A stretch of DNA of 64,000 bases from an uncultured Pseudomonadales bacterium (GTDB taxonomy: Bacteria; Pseudomonadota; Gammaproteobacteria; Pseudomonadales; Azotimanducaceae): assembly GCA_958296165.1 (NCBI GenBank), contig OY282447.1, positions 682,001 to 746,000 of the forward strand, in the 5' to 3' direction. The translations under genes were made by a program, and so were the position numbers. Shown piece after piece: positions 46,447 to 55,173 of this stretch. The notes under the pieces are model-generated. The model was given only the letters and a program-made list of their open reading frames with translations, ran no database searches and was not told the DNA's origin. Every line of letters starts with the position of its first letter. Position 1 is the stretch's first letter.

Positions 46447-48651
46447 CTACGGTATCTCCTGCTCACGAGCCAGCGGCAAGTCGAAAACGAAGCACGCTCC
46501 AGTGTCAACGTCTTGTGCTGCCATGCGGCCACCGTATGCAGCTACGAGCTCTGACGCGACGGTGAGCCCCATTCCGATACCGTTTGGCTTCCGTGTCATG
46601 CCCGGCCAAAATACACGTTCAAGATCTTCCGAATGTATACCTGGGCCTGTATCCGAAGCACGAATCAAAACGCGAGTTGCGTCATCCGGCTGCGTGATGG
46701 AAAAGTCCAACATCCGGGTGCCAGACTTGAGCTCCTGTAACCAATAGATAGAGTTCGTGATCAAGTTGAGGAGCACAGCATCCAACTCACCTGGATGAAT
46801 CGCGACCCTAGTTCTGGAGTCTGGAACAGGGGAGTGATCGATATTGCTACCCTGCAGTTCTTGTTGTTGTAAGCGAAGGCATGCCTCTATTCTCTCTTCA
46901 AGGAGAGATGTACGGGAGCCCTGTTTGAAACGGCGGCTAGCCAAAGGTCTAAACACGTCCGCTAGCCGCTCGAGCGCACTGACAGACTCCGATGCGATCT
47001 TGAACGACGGTGCAAGGCTACGGCGCAACTCTTTCTTCGATTCAGTCCTAAATAGACGAAGAAATTGAGAAATAGCCGTCGTCCTGTTGCGTATCTCGTG
47101 AACAAGCATGTGGGCAACCGTACCTACGGTCGCCAAGCGGCTGTAGTATGTAAACCTCCTCTCAATGTCCTTTCGGGTTTTGGTGAGCGACTGATGTAAG
47201 TTCCGTACGACAGGAATCGCGCGGCCTGCAGAGTGCCCTGCCTGTGCTAGCGCCCGCACATCTTCAATTGCGTCTTGGGCAGACACTTCCCCTAGGAGGT
47301 CTTCCATTGGAGTCTCCTTTGCATCCTTAGCCCGGTCCTGATCTCTCTCATTTTCAAGTATTTCTATGATCGCCTTGATGATTCCTTGGAACTCGCGAAC
47401 TGGCCGGGACGCAACGAACCGCTCCCGATCGCTGGTGTCCTCAATGCCGGGGTTCCCATCCGCGGTGATAGACACATATCCGACCAATTGGCTAGTACTT
47501 ACTCGCGGACCCACGTGGCTAACTCGTCGCAGGTCCAGCCCGAGCCAGTCCCGACCATCCTCAGACTTCGGAAGAACAAGGACTCCGTCGCGATAGACGG
47601 ATATGCCCTTGTGGGCTCGGATCGCGGCCCTAATGCGCCGCCGTTGAAGACCGTATTGGTCCCCAATCTCTCGCGTGTCTTCCGCTGCTATGTCCCATGC
47701 ACGGATGTCAAACGAGAATGCACCGCAAGAGGCGCTCCGAGGCGCACTGTTAGGAGTTGTACCGTACAAGTAGCGTGATCCCTTGATCTGTTGCCAACTG
47801 CTGGTAACCTCTCGCTCGCGCTGAGCGTGCGTACTTATTGCCCTGTAGCGGTATTGTGCGGTGAGGTTTCCTTGGTCGTCGGCTTCACCGCGTATCCGAT
47901 ACTTCGGTCTCGTCAGGAACTTCGGTGTGGAGATGCGGATCTCATTCTCCTCCCCTTCATCCGTTGTAGTGGTGAAATAGATCCTGAAGTCTTCGGTTCC
48001 CTTGAATGGTGAAATTAGACGTTCTAAATTATCCTTCAACTCTTCGCATTGCTCATCTTCCCATCGGCTTCTAAGCGCATGAACTCGAAGTAGCGTGCCA
48101 GAGTTGCGCCTTAAGGTCTTCGGTAGCCGGCGCCGAAGCTCAACCGTGCTGTCGTTGAAATTCTCTTTCGCTGCTAAGTCGGTCCAGTCAACCTCAACTT
48201 GCCAGCATGGGTGGCCTGCCGCCTTGGTCAATAAGGTGAGCCGTTCACCCAGACGACCAACAGAAAGACGACCCAAGCCCTTAGCGCCAGACACGCGCCT
48301 CGTTGCACCATTCCGGCCGATGTTGGGGTTGATGACCTTATAGGGCGTTGCAACTAGGCACCAAACGTCGGCAATGACGTCGCGCGTCATGCCTTGACCA
48401 TCATCCTCGATTTCCAAGTAGGGCTGGTCACCTTCGGTACCCAGACGCACCCAGACTTGGTGCGCATATGCGTCATACGAGTTCTTTACCAGTTCAATGA
48501 CGGCGACCACATCGCTGGTCACGAGATCGGCACCCAACGCGGCAAATACACGGGGATGCATTCGTAAATGCAGTGCCGTCGCTGAATGCCCCTTCTCCGT
48601 CACAGCGGGAGCTGAGGAACCGCCCTTGGCAGACCTTGGCGTAGATCTCAT
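46447..48651 (-). CDS. Histidine kinase with two GHKL ATPase domains (MORC/MutL-like plus HisKA-type)
   Basis: The 734-residue protein carries an N-terminal Hsp90/MutL/MORC-like GHKL domain: IELVKNSYDA (Asn57), DDGQGM (83-88) and GAKGLGRLSVGR. About 300 residues of unknown middle part and a second histidine-kinase core follow: VHEIRN with probable phospho-His518, NLITNS, DTGPGI and GIGMGLTVA. No membrane segment is seen, so it should be a cytoplasmic sensor. ATG 48651 is preferred because GGAG lies nine bases upstream; an in-frame GTG at 48714 is possible. MORC/MutL-like ATPases are known from restriction-modification operons; coupling to a kinase core and receiver is unusual. Confidence 0.85.
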   Translation of the reverse strand: MRSTPRSAKGGSSAPAVTEKGHSATALHLRMHPRVFAALGADLVTSDVVAVIELVKNSYDAYAHQVWVRLGTEGDQPYLEIEDDGQGMTRDVIADVWCLVATPYKVINPNIGRNGATRRVSGAKGLGRLSVGRLGERLTLLTKAAGHPCWQVEVDWTDLAAKENFNDSTVELRRRLPKTLRRNSGTLLRVHALRSRWEDEQCEELKDNLERLISPFKGTEDFRIYFTTTTDEGEENEIRISTPKFLTRPKYRIRGEADDQGNLTAQYRYRAISTHAQREREVTSSWQQIKGSRYLYGTTPNSAPRSASCGAFSFDIRAWDIAAEDTREIGDQYGLQRRRIRAAIRAHKGISVYRDGVLVLPKSEDGRDWLGLDLRRVSHVGPRVSTSQLVGYVSITADGNPGIEDTSDRERFVASRPVREFQGIIKAIIEILENERDQDRAKDAKETPMEDLLGEVSAQDAIEDVRALAQAGHSAGRAIPVVRNLHQSLTKTRKDIERRFTYYSRLATVGTVAHMLVHEIRNRTTAISQFLRLFRTESKKELRRSLAPSFKIASESVSALERLADVFRPLASRRFKQGSRTSLLEERIEACLRLQQQELQGSNIDHSPVPDSRTRVAIHPGELDAVLLNLITNSIYWLQELKSGTRMLDFSITQPDDATRVLIRASDTGPGIHSEDLERVFWPGMTRKPNGIGMGLTVASELVAAYGGRMAAQDVDTGACFVFDLPLAREQEIP

Positions 48652-48743
48652 TCCACAGCGCTCCGCCCTGTCATATGGCGTTCGCGCCAATAGCCGTGTC
48701 CAGAAGGCTCGCACATCAATGGGACCCTCGTCGTTTAGCGCAC

Positions 48744-48772
48744 ACAGTATGCAACGCGGGAACGGTAGTCAA
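48744..48772 (-). promoter_or_regulatory. Putative promoter of the kinase-receiver-methyltransferase operon
   Basis: On the minus strand TTGACT (48772-48767), a 17-base spacer and TACTGT (48749-48744) form a sigma-70-like promoter about 95 bases before the kinase start. No other good candidate is seen in the 135-base spacer. Confidence 0.4.
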
Positions 48773-48786
48773 CACACAATCCCCTA

Positions 48787-49428
48787 TCAAATGATATGTG
48801 TGCAAGTCGCGCAATGGTCATTTACATCTGCGCCGATCAGCAACAAACGAGGTCGCGCAGCCACGCGGGCGATGAAGCCGTCCTTCTGGCCGCGTTTGCG
48901 GTCCCATTCGGCTGGCGACACGATGTTTGGGTTTACAGTCCGGTCAAGCGCCTGCTCCGCGGTCCGCAGCGTGTCGAAGAGCGCGGTGTAGTCCAACGAG
49001 TGCGCTACTACCATCAAGTCGATGTCGCTATTGGCTCGATCCTCGCCCGCGGCCACGCTGCCGAACACGAAGGCGTACACGATGTCGTCCTCGAACTGCG
49101 CTAACGCTTTCCGAAGTGGTTCTCGTAAGCCGATGGTCTTACGAACGACGGCCACCAGCTCCTCGTAGATTGGCGCAGCGGAGTTCGCTTGGTAGAACTT
49201 CTGGCGGCCCACTTCATCCACCCGCACCAGCCCGCAAGAGGCTAAGCGCTGCAGCACGCGGTGCGTGGCGCCGGTGCCGGAGTTTGCCAAGCGGATCAGT
49301 TCGGCACCCTGAAAGCGTCTTTCCGGCTGGCCGAACAAGAACCCCAACACGCGCTGCTGCACGGGCGTGAAGAGTGCGTTTGCGAGGCCTATCGGCTGGT
49401 CGTTCGGACTGGCCTTCGTAGTTCCCAT
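48787..49428 (-). CDS. HTH-nucleotidyltransferase (MNT-type) protein
   Basis: The 213-residue protein has an N-terminal winged-helix domain (LFTPVQQRVLGFLFGQPERRF ... ATHRVLQRL) and a minimal nucleotidyltransferase domain with GSVAAGEDRANSDIDL. MNT domains act as antitoxins or AMP-transferases, for example against HEPN toxins; no HEPN partner is recognised here. Two TTCCC-N5-GGGAA-like operators overlap the start, suggesting autoregulation. ATG 49428 is the best start; ATGs at 49443 and 49506 are in frame but would place the operators inside the gene. It lies downstream of the helicase. Confidence 0.8.
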   Translation of the reverse strand: MGTTKASPNDQPIGLANALFTPVQQRVLGFLFGQPERRFQGAELIRLANSGTGATHRVLQRLASCGLVRVDEVGRQKFYQANSAAPIYEELVAVVRKTIGLREPLRKALAQFEDDIVYAFVFGSVAAGEDRANSDIDLMVVAHSLDYTALFDTLRTAEQALDRTVNPNIVSPAEWDRKRGQKDGFIARVAARPRLLLIGADVNDHCATCTHII

Positions 49429-49460
49429 AGCGGGAACGATCATACCTATTTTGGGAATGA
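49421..49460. promoter_or_regulatory. Two phased palindromic operators at the nucleotidyltransferase start
   Basis: Site 1 (49421-49437) is a perfect dyad GTTCCC-N5-GGGAAC; site 2 (49440-49460) is a near-dyad with TTCCC-N5-AGGTA and TCAT/ATGA arms. Their centres are 21 bases apart, two helical turns, so dimers would bind the same face. The winged-helix domain of the adjacent protein is the obvious candidate ligand. Confidence 0.55.
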
Positions 49461-49515
49461 CCTCGGGCGACGTTTCGATATGTTGGTTTGACAGGAGTGC
49501 GAGCATGGCTTCGTC

Positions 49516-52500
49516 TCAGTCCGTCTGCGCTGCTCTCGAGATCGCGGAGGCCGCGATCGCGTAGGTGGCGCTTTCCCGACGGCCGACGATGAGCTTGTTG
49601 AACGGGTCCTGCACGCGCAGCAGTTGCGGCGTTGCGGTGGCGCAGTCGAACACCACGTACAGCCAGTATTGCTCGCCCAAGTGGCACGCCTGCTTCCACT
49701 CGTTGGCCTCCATCTGGATGCCGTCCGTGCCGGCGCGGCCTTTCACCTCGATACGGCGCGTCTCGCCACCGGGTTGAACGGCCAGCAGGTCGAATCCTGG
49801 CCAATCCGAGAGTCCGGCGTCGCGGGCGAGCGCGGGCTTCGATACGTCCTGCACGTCGGCGCCTCTCTCGCGTTCCCATGCAGCGGCGATGCGCACGGCA
49901 ACGTCCTCCACGCGCTCGTCGTAGCGTTGGCTTTCGTCGCCTTCGGGCGGTGGGATGGCGAGCGCATGAGCCACGAAGCGGACCTCGGCGGCGGCTATTC
50001 GATCCGGTTCGGAAGCGAGGGCCGCAAGCGTCTCGGCTCGCTCCGCGAGCAAGTCGCGCTGAGCGGATTTTACGGCAGCCAAGTTTTCTGGTGCTGCGTC
50101 CTTGTCCAACATCGCTCGCCGTGCCGCTAGATCGGCAGCGCGAAGATCGAAGCCGGCGCCTATCTGCCGCTGCCGCTCCGGTAGTTCGGCGCGTAGGGCC
50201 ACACGCCGTTGCTCGGCGAGTTCGCCGTGCGCAATCTGGGCCAGAAACCGAGTGGCTTCGGCTCTCATGCCCACAGCGCGGGCCGCCAACTGTACCGCGC
50301 CAGGTGCCACATGCGCCGCGCTGTGCAACAACAGCAGAGGCTCTACGGGGCACATCGCCGGCTCGCCATCCGTCTCGTGGCGCACGGCTACAAGCTGGCG
50401 CTCTAGCAACCGCGCCGCGGATGTTGGCGCAGCGGCTTCGGCTTCTAATTGCACCGAAGCGATGGCCAAGTGGCACAGGTAGGGCTTCTGCGCTCTGGGA
50501 TCGATGAAGATGCTGCCGCGTAAGGCATCGTCTTTGAAGCGCTCGATCACGCAGGCGGCCAGCGCTTCGAACACTGGCTCGCCTGGGTGCAGCCAGATGC
50601 ATTGTGCCGCGTCGCCTTGGCTGGGCCGGTACACGCAAAGCCTGTCGCGCATCGCAATGTCGTACTCGCCTAAAGCCGCCAACAGCGCGTCCATCGCGCC
50701 AGCCCGCTGTGGCGCGAGGAAAAAGAGGCCGTCCAAGTCGCCGCGGATGCTCAAGTCCAATAGCGCGGCGCTGTTGGCGACGAACTGGCGCACATAGCCC
50801 GGAGTGAGTTGCAGGTAGCGTTCGCGCTCGATGTCGCCTTGCAGTTGCAGGAGGCGGCCGGCTACATCGCCACTGGCACCGTAGACGCTCTGCTCTGCGT
50901 TGCGGACTGCGGCCACGCGATCGGCCGTTAAGGATTCGTCCAGTTCCGCGATGGCATCGCGTTCGCCGTCGTCCGTGAGTGCTTTCTGAATCACTTCCTT
51001 GAGCGAGACGTTCTCGAACAGGCGGCCGATCACGTCGAACACTTTGTCTGAACTCAAGGCGGCGCGAATGGTGTCTAACTTTTCCAATAGCCGGCCGAGC
51101 ACGCGGCCTTCGCGCGTGCTTGCTGCCGCAAGATTGACGATGGTGACGTCGCGCGCTTGGCCGTAGCGGTGGATGCGCCCCATGCGTTGTTCCAAGCGGG
51201 CGGGATTCCACGGGATGTCGTAGTTGGCCATGCGGGCGCAGAACTGCAGGTTGATGCCTTCGCCGGCAGCGTCGGTGGCAATGCAGAAGCGTGCGCCATC
51301 GGGCCGCCTGAAGAACTCCACTTGATCTTCCCGCTCGCGCCAATCCATGCCGCCGTGAATCCGCGCCACATGGCCTGTATAGCCGAGCCCTTCCAAACGC
51401 CGCACCAGATACTCCAGCGTGTCGCGGTGCTCCGTGAAGATCAGCCACTTGTCCGGTGGCCCTTGCGGTGCCTGTTGCGCCGCCTCCCGCTTGCGGTCGC
51501 CTTGCACGCCATCTTCCAATACCTCGCGCAGTTTCACGAACTTGGCCTCGTTGCCTTCGTTTACGACGTTCTGGGCCATGTTTCGCAACGCAGTAAGTGT
51601 CTCCACTTCGGCTCGCAGGTCCTCAATGGTCACCGCAACCATCGCGCCTAGCACTTGCGCTTCGTAGTCCTCGTGGGCTTCCTGCTGCTTGTCTTCTTGG
51701 TAATCGTCGTCCGCGCCGTACTCGTCGAAATAGTCCTTGCGGCTATCCAAGCGATGGCCTTGTCGGTTTAGATCCCGCAACGTCGTCTCGCCGGATTGCA
51801 GCGCATCGACGGCGCGTTCCAGCCGCTCGATGCGACGCTCGAAGGAGCGCAGCAATGCCCAGGAGGAACTGGCCAGCCGGCGCTGAAAAACGCTCAGTGC
51901 CAGCCTCGCTGCGCCGCGATTGCTCAGCGCGTGGCTGAACGTGCCATCCAAGTAATCCGTAGTGGCGTCGTAGAGCGCTTGTTCGCTTGGGCTTAGGTCG
52001 TAGCTGAACGTGTCGCAGATGCGTTCGCGGTACAGCGGGCGGCCCAGCAAATCCACCATCTCTTCCTTGGTGCGGCGGATGAAGTGCCGGGTGCGGGCGT
52101 CCGGTGGGAATCGGCGCAGTGCCTCGCTCGTGGCGAAGGCGTGTGGATCCAGCAACCGCCATAGATGGTGGTAGGGCGAGTCCTTGCCCATGTGCGGTGT
52201 GGCCGTTAGCAGCAGCAAATGCCGGCAACGCCAAGCGAGCCCGGAGTAGTCGCTCTGCCGCGCAGCGGAGCCAACCAATGCCTCCGCCAACTGGTAGCGG
52301 CGGGTCTTCGATGTGCTGCTTTTCTCCGCTGTCGCCGCCAGTTTGTGTGCTTCGTCGAAGACCACCATGTCGTAAGGCGTGGTCTCGGCGCTCTGCAGCC
52401 TGGCGAAGGTGCGCTGGCTGGCCAAGGTATCTAAGGACACGATGGCCAAATCGCTCGCCGTTCCTTGGAACGGATTGCCGGTGCGTGCGTCTTCGCCGGT

Positions 52501-53091
52501 TATGATCCGAAAGCCCAGCCCGAACAATGTTCGCAGTTCGCGCTCCCAATTGCCGACCAAGCCCGCCGGCGGTATCACGAGCACACGTTGAATGCGGCCG
52601 CGGGAGAGCATCTCGCGCACTGCCAGCCCGGTCATGATCGTTTTGCCCGCGCCGGCGTCGTCCGCCAACAGAAAACGCAGCGGCTCTTGCGGCAGCATGT
52701 GCTCGTACACCGCAATGCGCTGGTGGGGCAGCGGGTCGATGCGCGAGATTTCGCTGGCGAAGGTGGGGTTGAACTGGTGGCCGAACGCCAGCCGGTGTGC
52801 CTCGGCTACAGCGAGTATCGCGTTAGGGTTGCCGGCGAAGTCCAGTGGCGGTGGCGAGGCGCCGCGAGCGAGGCTCTTAGGCGCTGCCGCTTGGCTGGCC
52901 GCGAACTCGTGCTCTAGCTCGCGCAGCTTCGCCAACGCTAGTGGGCGCGGCGTGGATTGGCCGGATTCCCAGCGCAACACGGTGAGCGGCGTGACGTGCA
53001 GACGCTCGGCGAACTGCTCCTGCGTCCAGCCAATGCGTTTGCGCAACTGGCGGACGTCGGGGTGGTTCTGAGGCTGGTCGACGCGGTTCAC
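49516..53091 (-). CDS. XRE-SNF2 helicase with C-terminal DUF3883-like domain
   Basis: Residues 1-65 form an XRE/Cro helix-turn-helix (WTQEQFAERLHVTPLTVLRW). A SNF2-type helicase follows with Walker A (DDAGAGKTIM), DEAH (VVFDEAHK) and C-terminal motifs (ATDAAGEGINL, QRMGRIHRYGQ). The last 120 residues (GFDLLAV ... RRIEVKGRA) resemble DUF3883, a PD-(D/E)XK-like module. The 1191-residue protein is a DrmD/BrxHII-like DNA translocase. The start is GTG; a perfect palindrome 43 bases upstream may be the operator for its own XRE domain. It heads the minus-strand island. Confidence 0.85.
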   Translation of the reverse strand: MNRVDQPQNHPDVRQLRKRIGWTQEQFAERLHVTPLTVLRWESGQSTPRPLALAKLRELEHEFAASQAAAPKSLARGASPPPLDFAGNPNAILAVAEAHRLAFGHQFNPTFASEISRIDPLPHQRIAVYEHMLPQEPLRFLLADDAGAGKTIMTGLAVREMLSRGRIQRVLVIPPAGLVGNWERELRTLFGLGFRIITGEDARTGNPFQGTASDLAIVSLDTLASQRTFARLQSAETTPYDMVVFDEAHKLAATAEKSSTSKTRRYQLAEALVGSAARQSDYSGLAWRCRHLLLLTATPHMGKDSPYHHLWRLLDPHAFATSEALRRFPPDARTRHFIRRTKEEMVDLLGRPLYRERICDTFSYDLSPSEQALYDATTDYLDGTFSHALSNRGAARLALSVFQRRLASSSWALLRSFERRIERLERAVDALQSGETTLRDLNRQGHRLDSRKDYFDEYGADDDYQEDKQQEAHEDYEAQVLGAMVAVTIEDLRAEVETLTALRNMAQNVVNEGNEAKFVKLREVLEDGVQGDRKREAAQQAPQGPPDKWLIFTEHRDTLEYLVRRLEGLGYTGHVARIHGGMDWREREDQVEFFRRPDGARFCIATDAAGEGINLQFCARMANYDIPWNPARLEQRMGRIHRYGQARDVTIVNLAAASTREGRVLGRLLEKLDTIRAALSSDKVFDVIGRLFENVSLKEVIQKALTDDGERDAIAELDESLTADRVAAVRNAEQSVYGASGDVAGRLLQLQGDIERERYLQLTPGYVRQFVANSAALLDLSIRGDLDGLFFLAPQRAGAMDALLAALGEYDIAMRDRLCVYRPSQGDAAQCIWLHPGEPVFEALAACVIERFKDDALRGSIFIDPRAQKPYLCHLAIASVQLEAEAAAPTSAARLLERQLVAVRHETDGEPAMCPVEPLLLLHSAAHVAPGAVQLAARAVGMRAEATRFLAQIAHGELAEQRRVALRAELPERQRQIGAGFDLRAADLAARRAMLDKDAAPENLAAVKSAQRDLLAERAETLAALASEPDRIAAAEVRFVAHALAIPPPEGDESQRYDERVEDVAVRIAAAWERERGADVQDVSKPALARDAGLSDWPGFDLLAVQPGGETRRIEVKGRAGTDGIQMEANEWKQACHLGEQYWLYVVFDCATATPQLLRVQDPFNKLIVGRRESATYAIAASAISRAAQTD

Positions 53092-53133
53092 GATCGCGCC
53101 AATATACGGATGCTGATCGCTTGCGTCTACAAT

Positions 53134-53147
53134 CTATCAATTGATAG
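53134..53147. promoter_or_regulatory. Perfect 14-base palindrome upstream of the XRE-helicase
   Basis: CTATCAATTGATAG is perfectly self-complementary and lies 43-56 bases before the helicase GTG. XRE proteins bind such dyads, so this is a candidate autoregulatory operator. Confidence 0.5.
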
Positions 53148-53233
53148 GCAGATCGGCGTTCTGCGAGTATGCGACGCACCTCCTATGGCTCGGGAATGTG
53201 AAAGGGCGCTGGCGACACCAGCAGAACTCGACC

Positions 53234-55093
53234 CTACTGGCGCAGCACCGCCCCATCAACCGACTCGGAGGCCACCAGTTCCCAGCCGCAGAACACCAGC
53301 GCTAGCCCGGTGAACCGCACCGTTTGATGCTCCTGTGCCAGCCCCGCGTCGCCCAGATAGCCGCGCAGCTGATCCTTGGCGGCGGCGAGGGCGGAGCGCA
53401 TCGGCGCATCGCCCTTCTGGTCGCGCTTGAGGTACTTGAGCTCCACCACGTAGCCGTGGCGCAGCGTCGGATAGCGGGCCGTCAGCGGCGTCAGCACCAT
53501 GTCCGCGTAGCCCTTGCCCAGCTCACGCTCGGTGTGGAACACGAAGCAGTTCGAGGCCCCCAGGTAGGCGGCCAGGAAGCCCTGCAGCAGCCGTTCGCCC
53601 TGCACGTAGTCGCGCACGCTCGTCTGCCGCCGCAGCGCGTCCGCGAGGAACTCCACCGCCGGGCGCCATGCGCCGTCCCGCGCCATCGCCCAGGTGAGGT
53701 CCTCGAACGCCAGCAGGTCCACAGAGAACACGCCCACGTCGCGGTAGGCGTCGCGCAGGTAGCCGTACATCAGCCGCCGCACCGTCTGGTTGGGAATGCC
53801 GAGGCGCAGCCGCCCGTCCGCGACGCCTTGAATGGAAAGCAGCCCGAAGCAGTGCAGCAGGGTGAGGAAGTTCTCGCGCTGGCCGAGCTGCTCCACCGGG
53901 AAGCTAGGATTGAGGTCCGAATCCACCCGCCCTTCGGCGATGGCCTCGCGCAGCACGTCGAAGTTGCCGTTCAGGCCGAGCGCCGGCGCGTCGCGCAGCT
54001 CGGCGCTGTTCGAGACGCGCAGCGGCGCCTCGGCGCGGGCCGCCCGCTCGGCGGCGAGCGTGGCGTCGCGGTTCACCACCACCAGATGGCGGAGCTTCAC
54101 ATAGTCCACGCGCACGTTGGTGTCGATCAGATGGTCAGGCCCTTTCTTGTTGGGAATGCTGTGCTTGAGGTAGTAGAGCACCATGTCGGTGTTGTACATG
54201 TCCTCCGTCGCGTCCTTGGCGAAGCGGTAGCCGTTGTACCACTCGCGCATCACCGCCATGGCGGTCTCGGCTTCCTGGTCGAACGCGCCGAAGCCGCGAT
54301 ACGTCTCCACTAGGTCGCACACTTCCTCCTCTGTAAAGCCCACCATCTGGTTGTACGCCGCATCGAAGCTGATGTTGGTGCCGATGTTGAAGCCGCTGGT
54401 CACGTCGTCCATGGTCACGGGCGAGACGCCGGTGATGAACAGCCGTTCTAGATTGCCGGACTCGGTGCCTGCCTTGAGGGTCGCGAAGAAATCTCGGAAG
54501 AAGCCGCTGCCATGGGTCATCGCGTGGTAGGCCGCCTGGCCTTCGCCGGCCAGAATCGTGTTCGCGAAGTTGTCGTACTCGTCGATCAGCAGGCACAGCC
54601 GAACGCCGAGCCGCTCCGAGTGCAGGAACAGTTCGTTCAGCCGGCCGCCCATAGTGGGTGGTGCCAAGATGCGGCGCGTCAGCTCTTCTGGGATCAGATC
54701 CGCGTTAGCCTCCAGCATCCCCCTTAGCTGTGTGTGGCAGTATTCCTCAAAGCGCTCCTCCAAGGTGTCCAGCCGCTTGCTGAACGCCGAGAAGTTGAGC
54801 CGCAGCACAGCGTAGCGGCTGCGGTTCGCGGTGGGCTCTTGGCCGATGTCCGTGCCCGCGAACAGCGCCTCGAAGCCGCCCTTGCGAGTGCGGTCGTAGT
54901 ATTGCTCGAGGATGGACACCCAGCAGGTCTTGCCGAACCGCCGCGGGCGCAGGAAGAACACGTGGCGCTCGTTCTCCAAGTCGCGCACGAAGCGGGTCTT
55001 GTCCACGTAGAGGAATCCCTCGCGGCGGATGGCGCGGAAGTCTGCCATCCCGTAGGGGATGGGCGGGTAGGGCTTGCTGGCGGCCGTGGCCAT
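53234..55093 (-). CDS. AAA-ATPase-like/PD-(D/E)XK protein, paralogue of the 5.7-kb gene
   Basis: The 619-residue protein has the same blocks as the gene at 5687-7438: IPYGMADFRAIR, VDKTRFVRDLE, RPRRFGKTCW, LIDEYDNF and YVVELKYLKRD near the end. An additional segment of about 30 residues (near 355-385) distinguishes it. ATG 55093 is used; a GTG at 55117 is an alternative. It lies between the helicase and the TRAP genes and is convergent with neither. The two paralogues sit on opposite strands near the ends of the accessory regions. Confidence 0.85.
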   Translation of the reverse strand: MATAASKPYPPIPYGMADFRAIRREGFLYVDKTRFVRDLENERHVFFLRPRRFGKTCWVSILEQYYDRTRKGGFEALFAGTDIGQEPTANRSRYAVLRLNFSAFSKRLDTLEERFEEYCHTQLRGMLEANADLIPEELTRRILAPPTMGGRLNELFLHSERLGVRLCLLIDEYDNFANTILAGEGQAAYHAMTHGSGFFRDFFATLKAGTESGNLERLFITGVSPVTMDDVTSGFNIGTNISFDAAYNQMVGFTEEEVCDLVETYRGFGAFDQEAETAMAVMREWYNGYRFAKDATEDMYNTDMVLYYLKHSIPNKKGPDHLIDTNVRVDYVKLRHLVVVNRDATLAAERAARAEAPLRVSNSAELRDAPALGLNGNFDVLREAIAEGRVDSDLNPSFPVEQLGQRENFLTLLHCFGLLSIQGVADGRLRLGIPNQTVRRLMYGYLRDAYRDVGVFSVDLLAFEDLTWAMARDGAWRPAVEFLADALRRQTSVRDYVQGERLLQGFLAAYLGASNCFVFHTERELGKGYADMVLTPLTARYPTLRHGYVVELKYLKRDQKGDAPMRSALAAAKDQLRGYLGDAGLAQEHQTVRFTGLALVFCGWELVASESVDGAVLRQ

Positions 55094-55173
55094 GGCTGCA
55101 TCACGAAGGGTGGTCACGTTTCGATTCTCACACCGAGGCCGCGCCCTGTCCAACGCAGAGCGCTGCCACCGAC

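Noticed and set aside
49516..53091. Helicase called as brxHII of the broken BREX-3 locus
   Set aside because: It lies 27 kb away in a separate intact operon and its partners are DUF1156/DUF499, so membership of the BREX remnant is not supported.
53092..53110. TATATT as -10 box of the helicase gene
   Set aside because: It lies only about ten bases before the start and has no -35 box at proper spacing.
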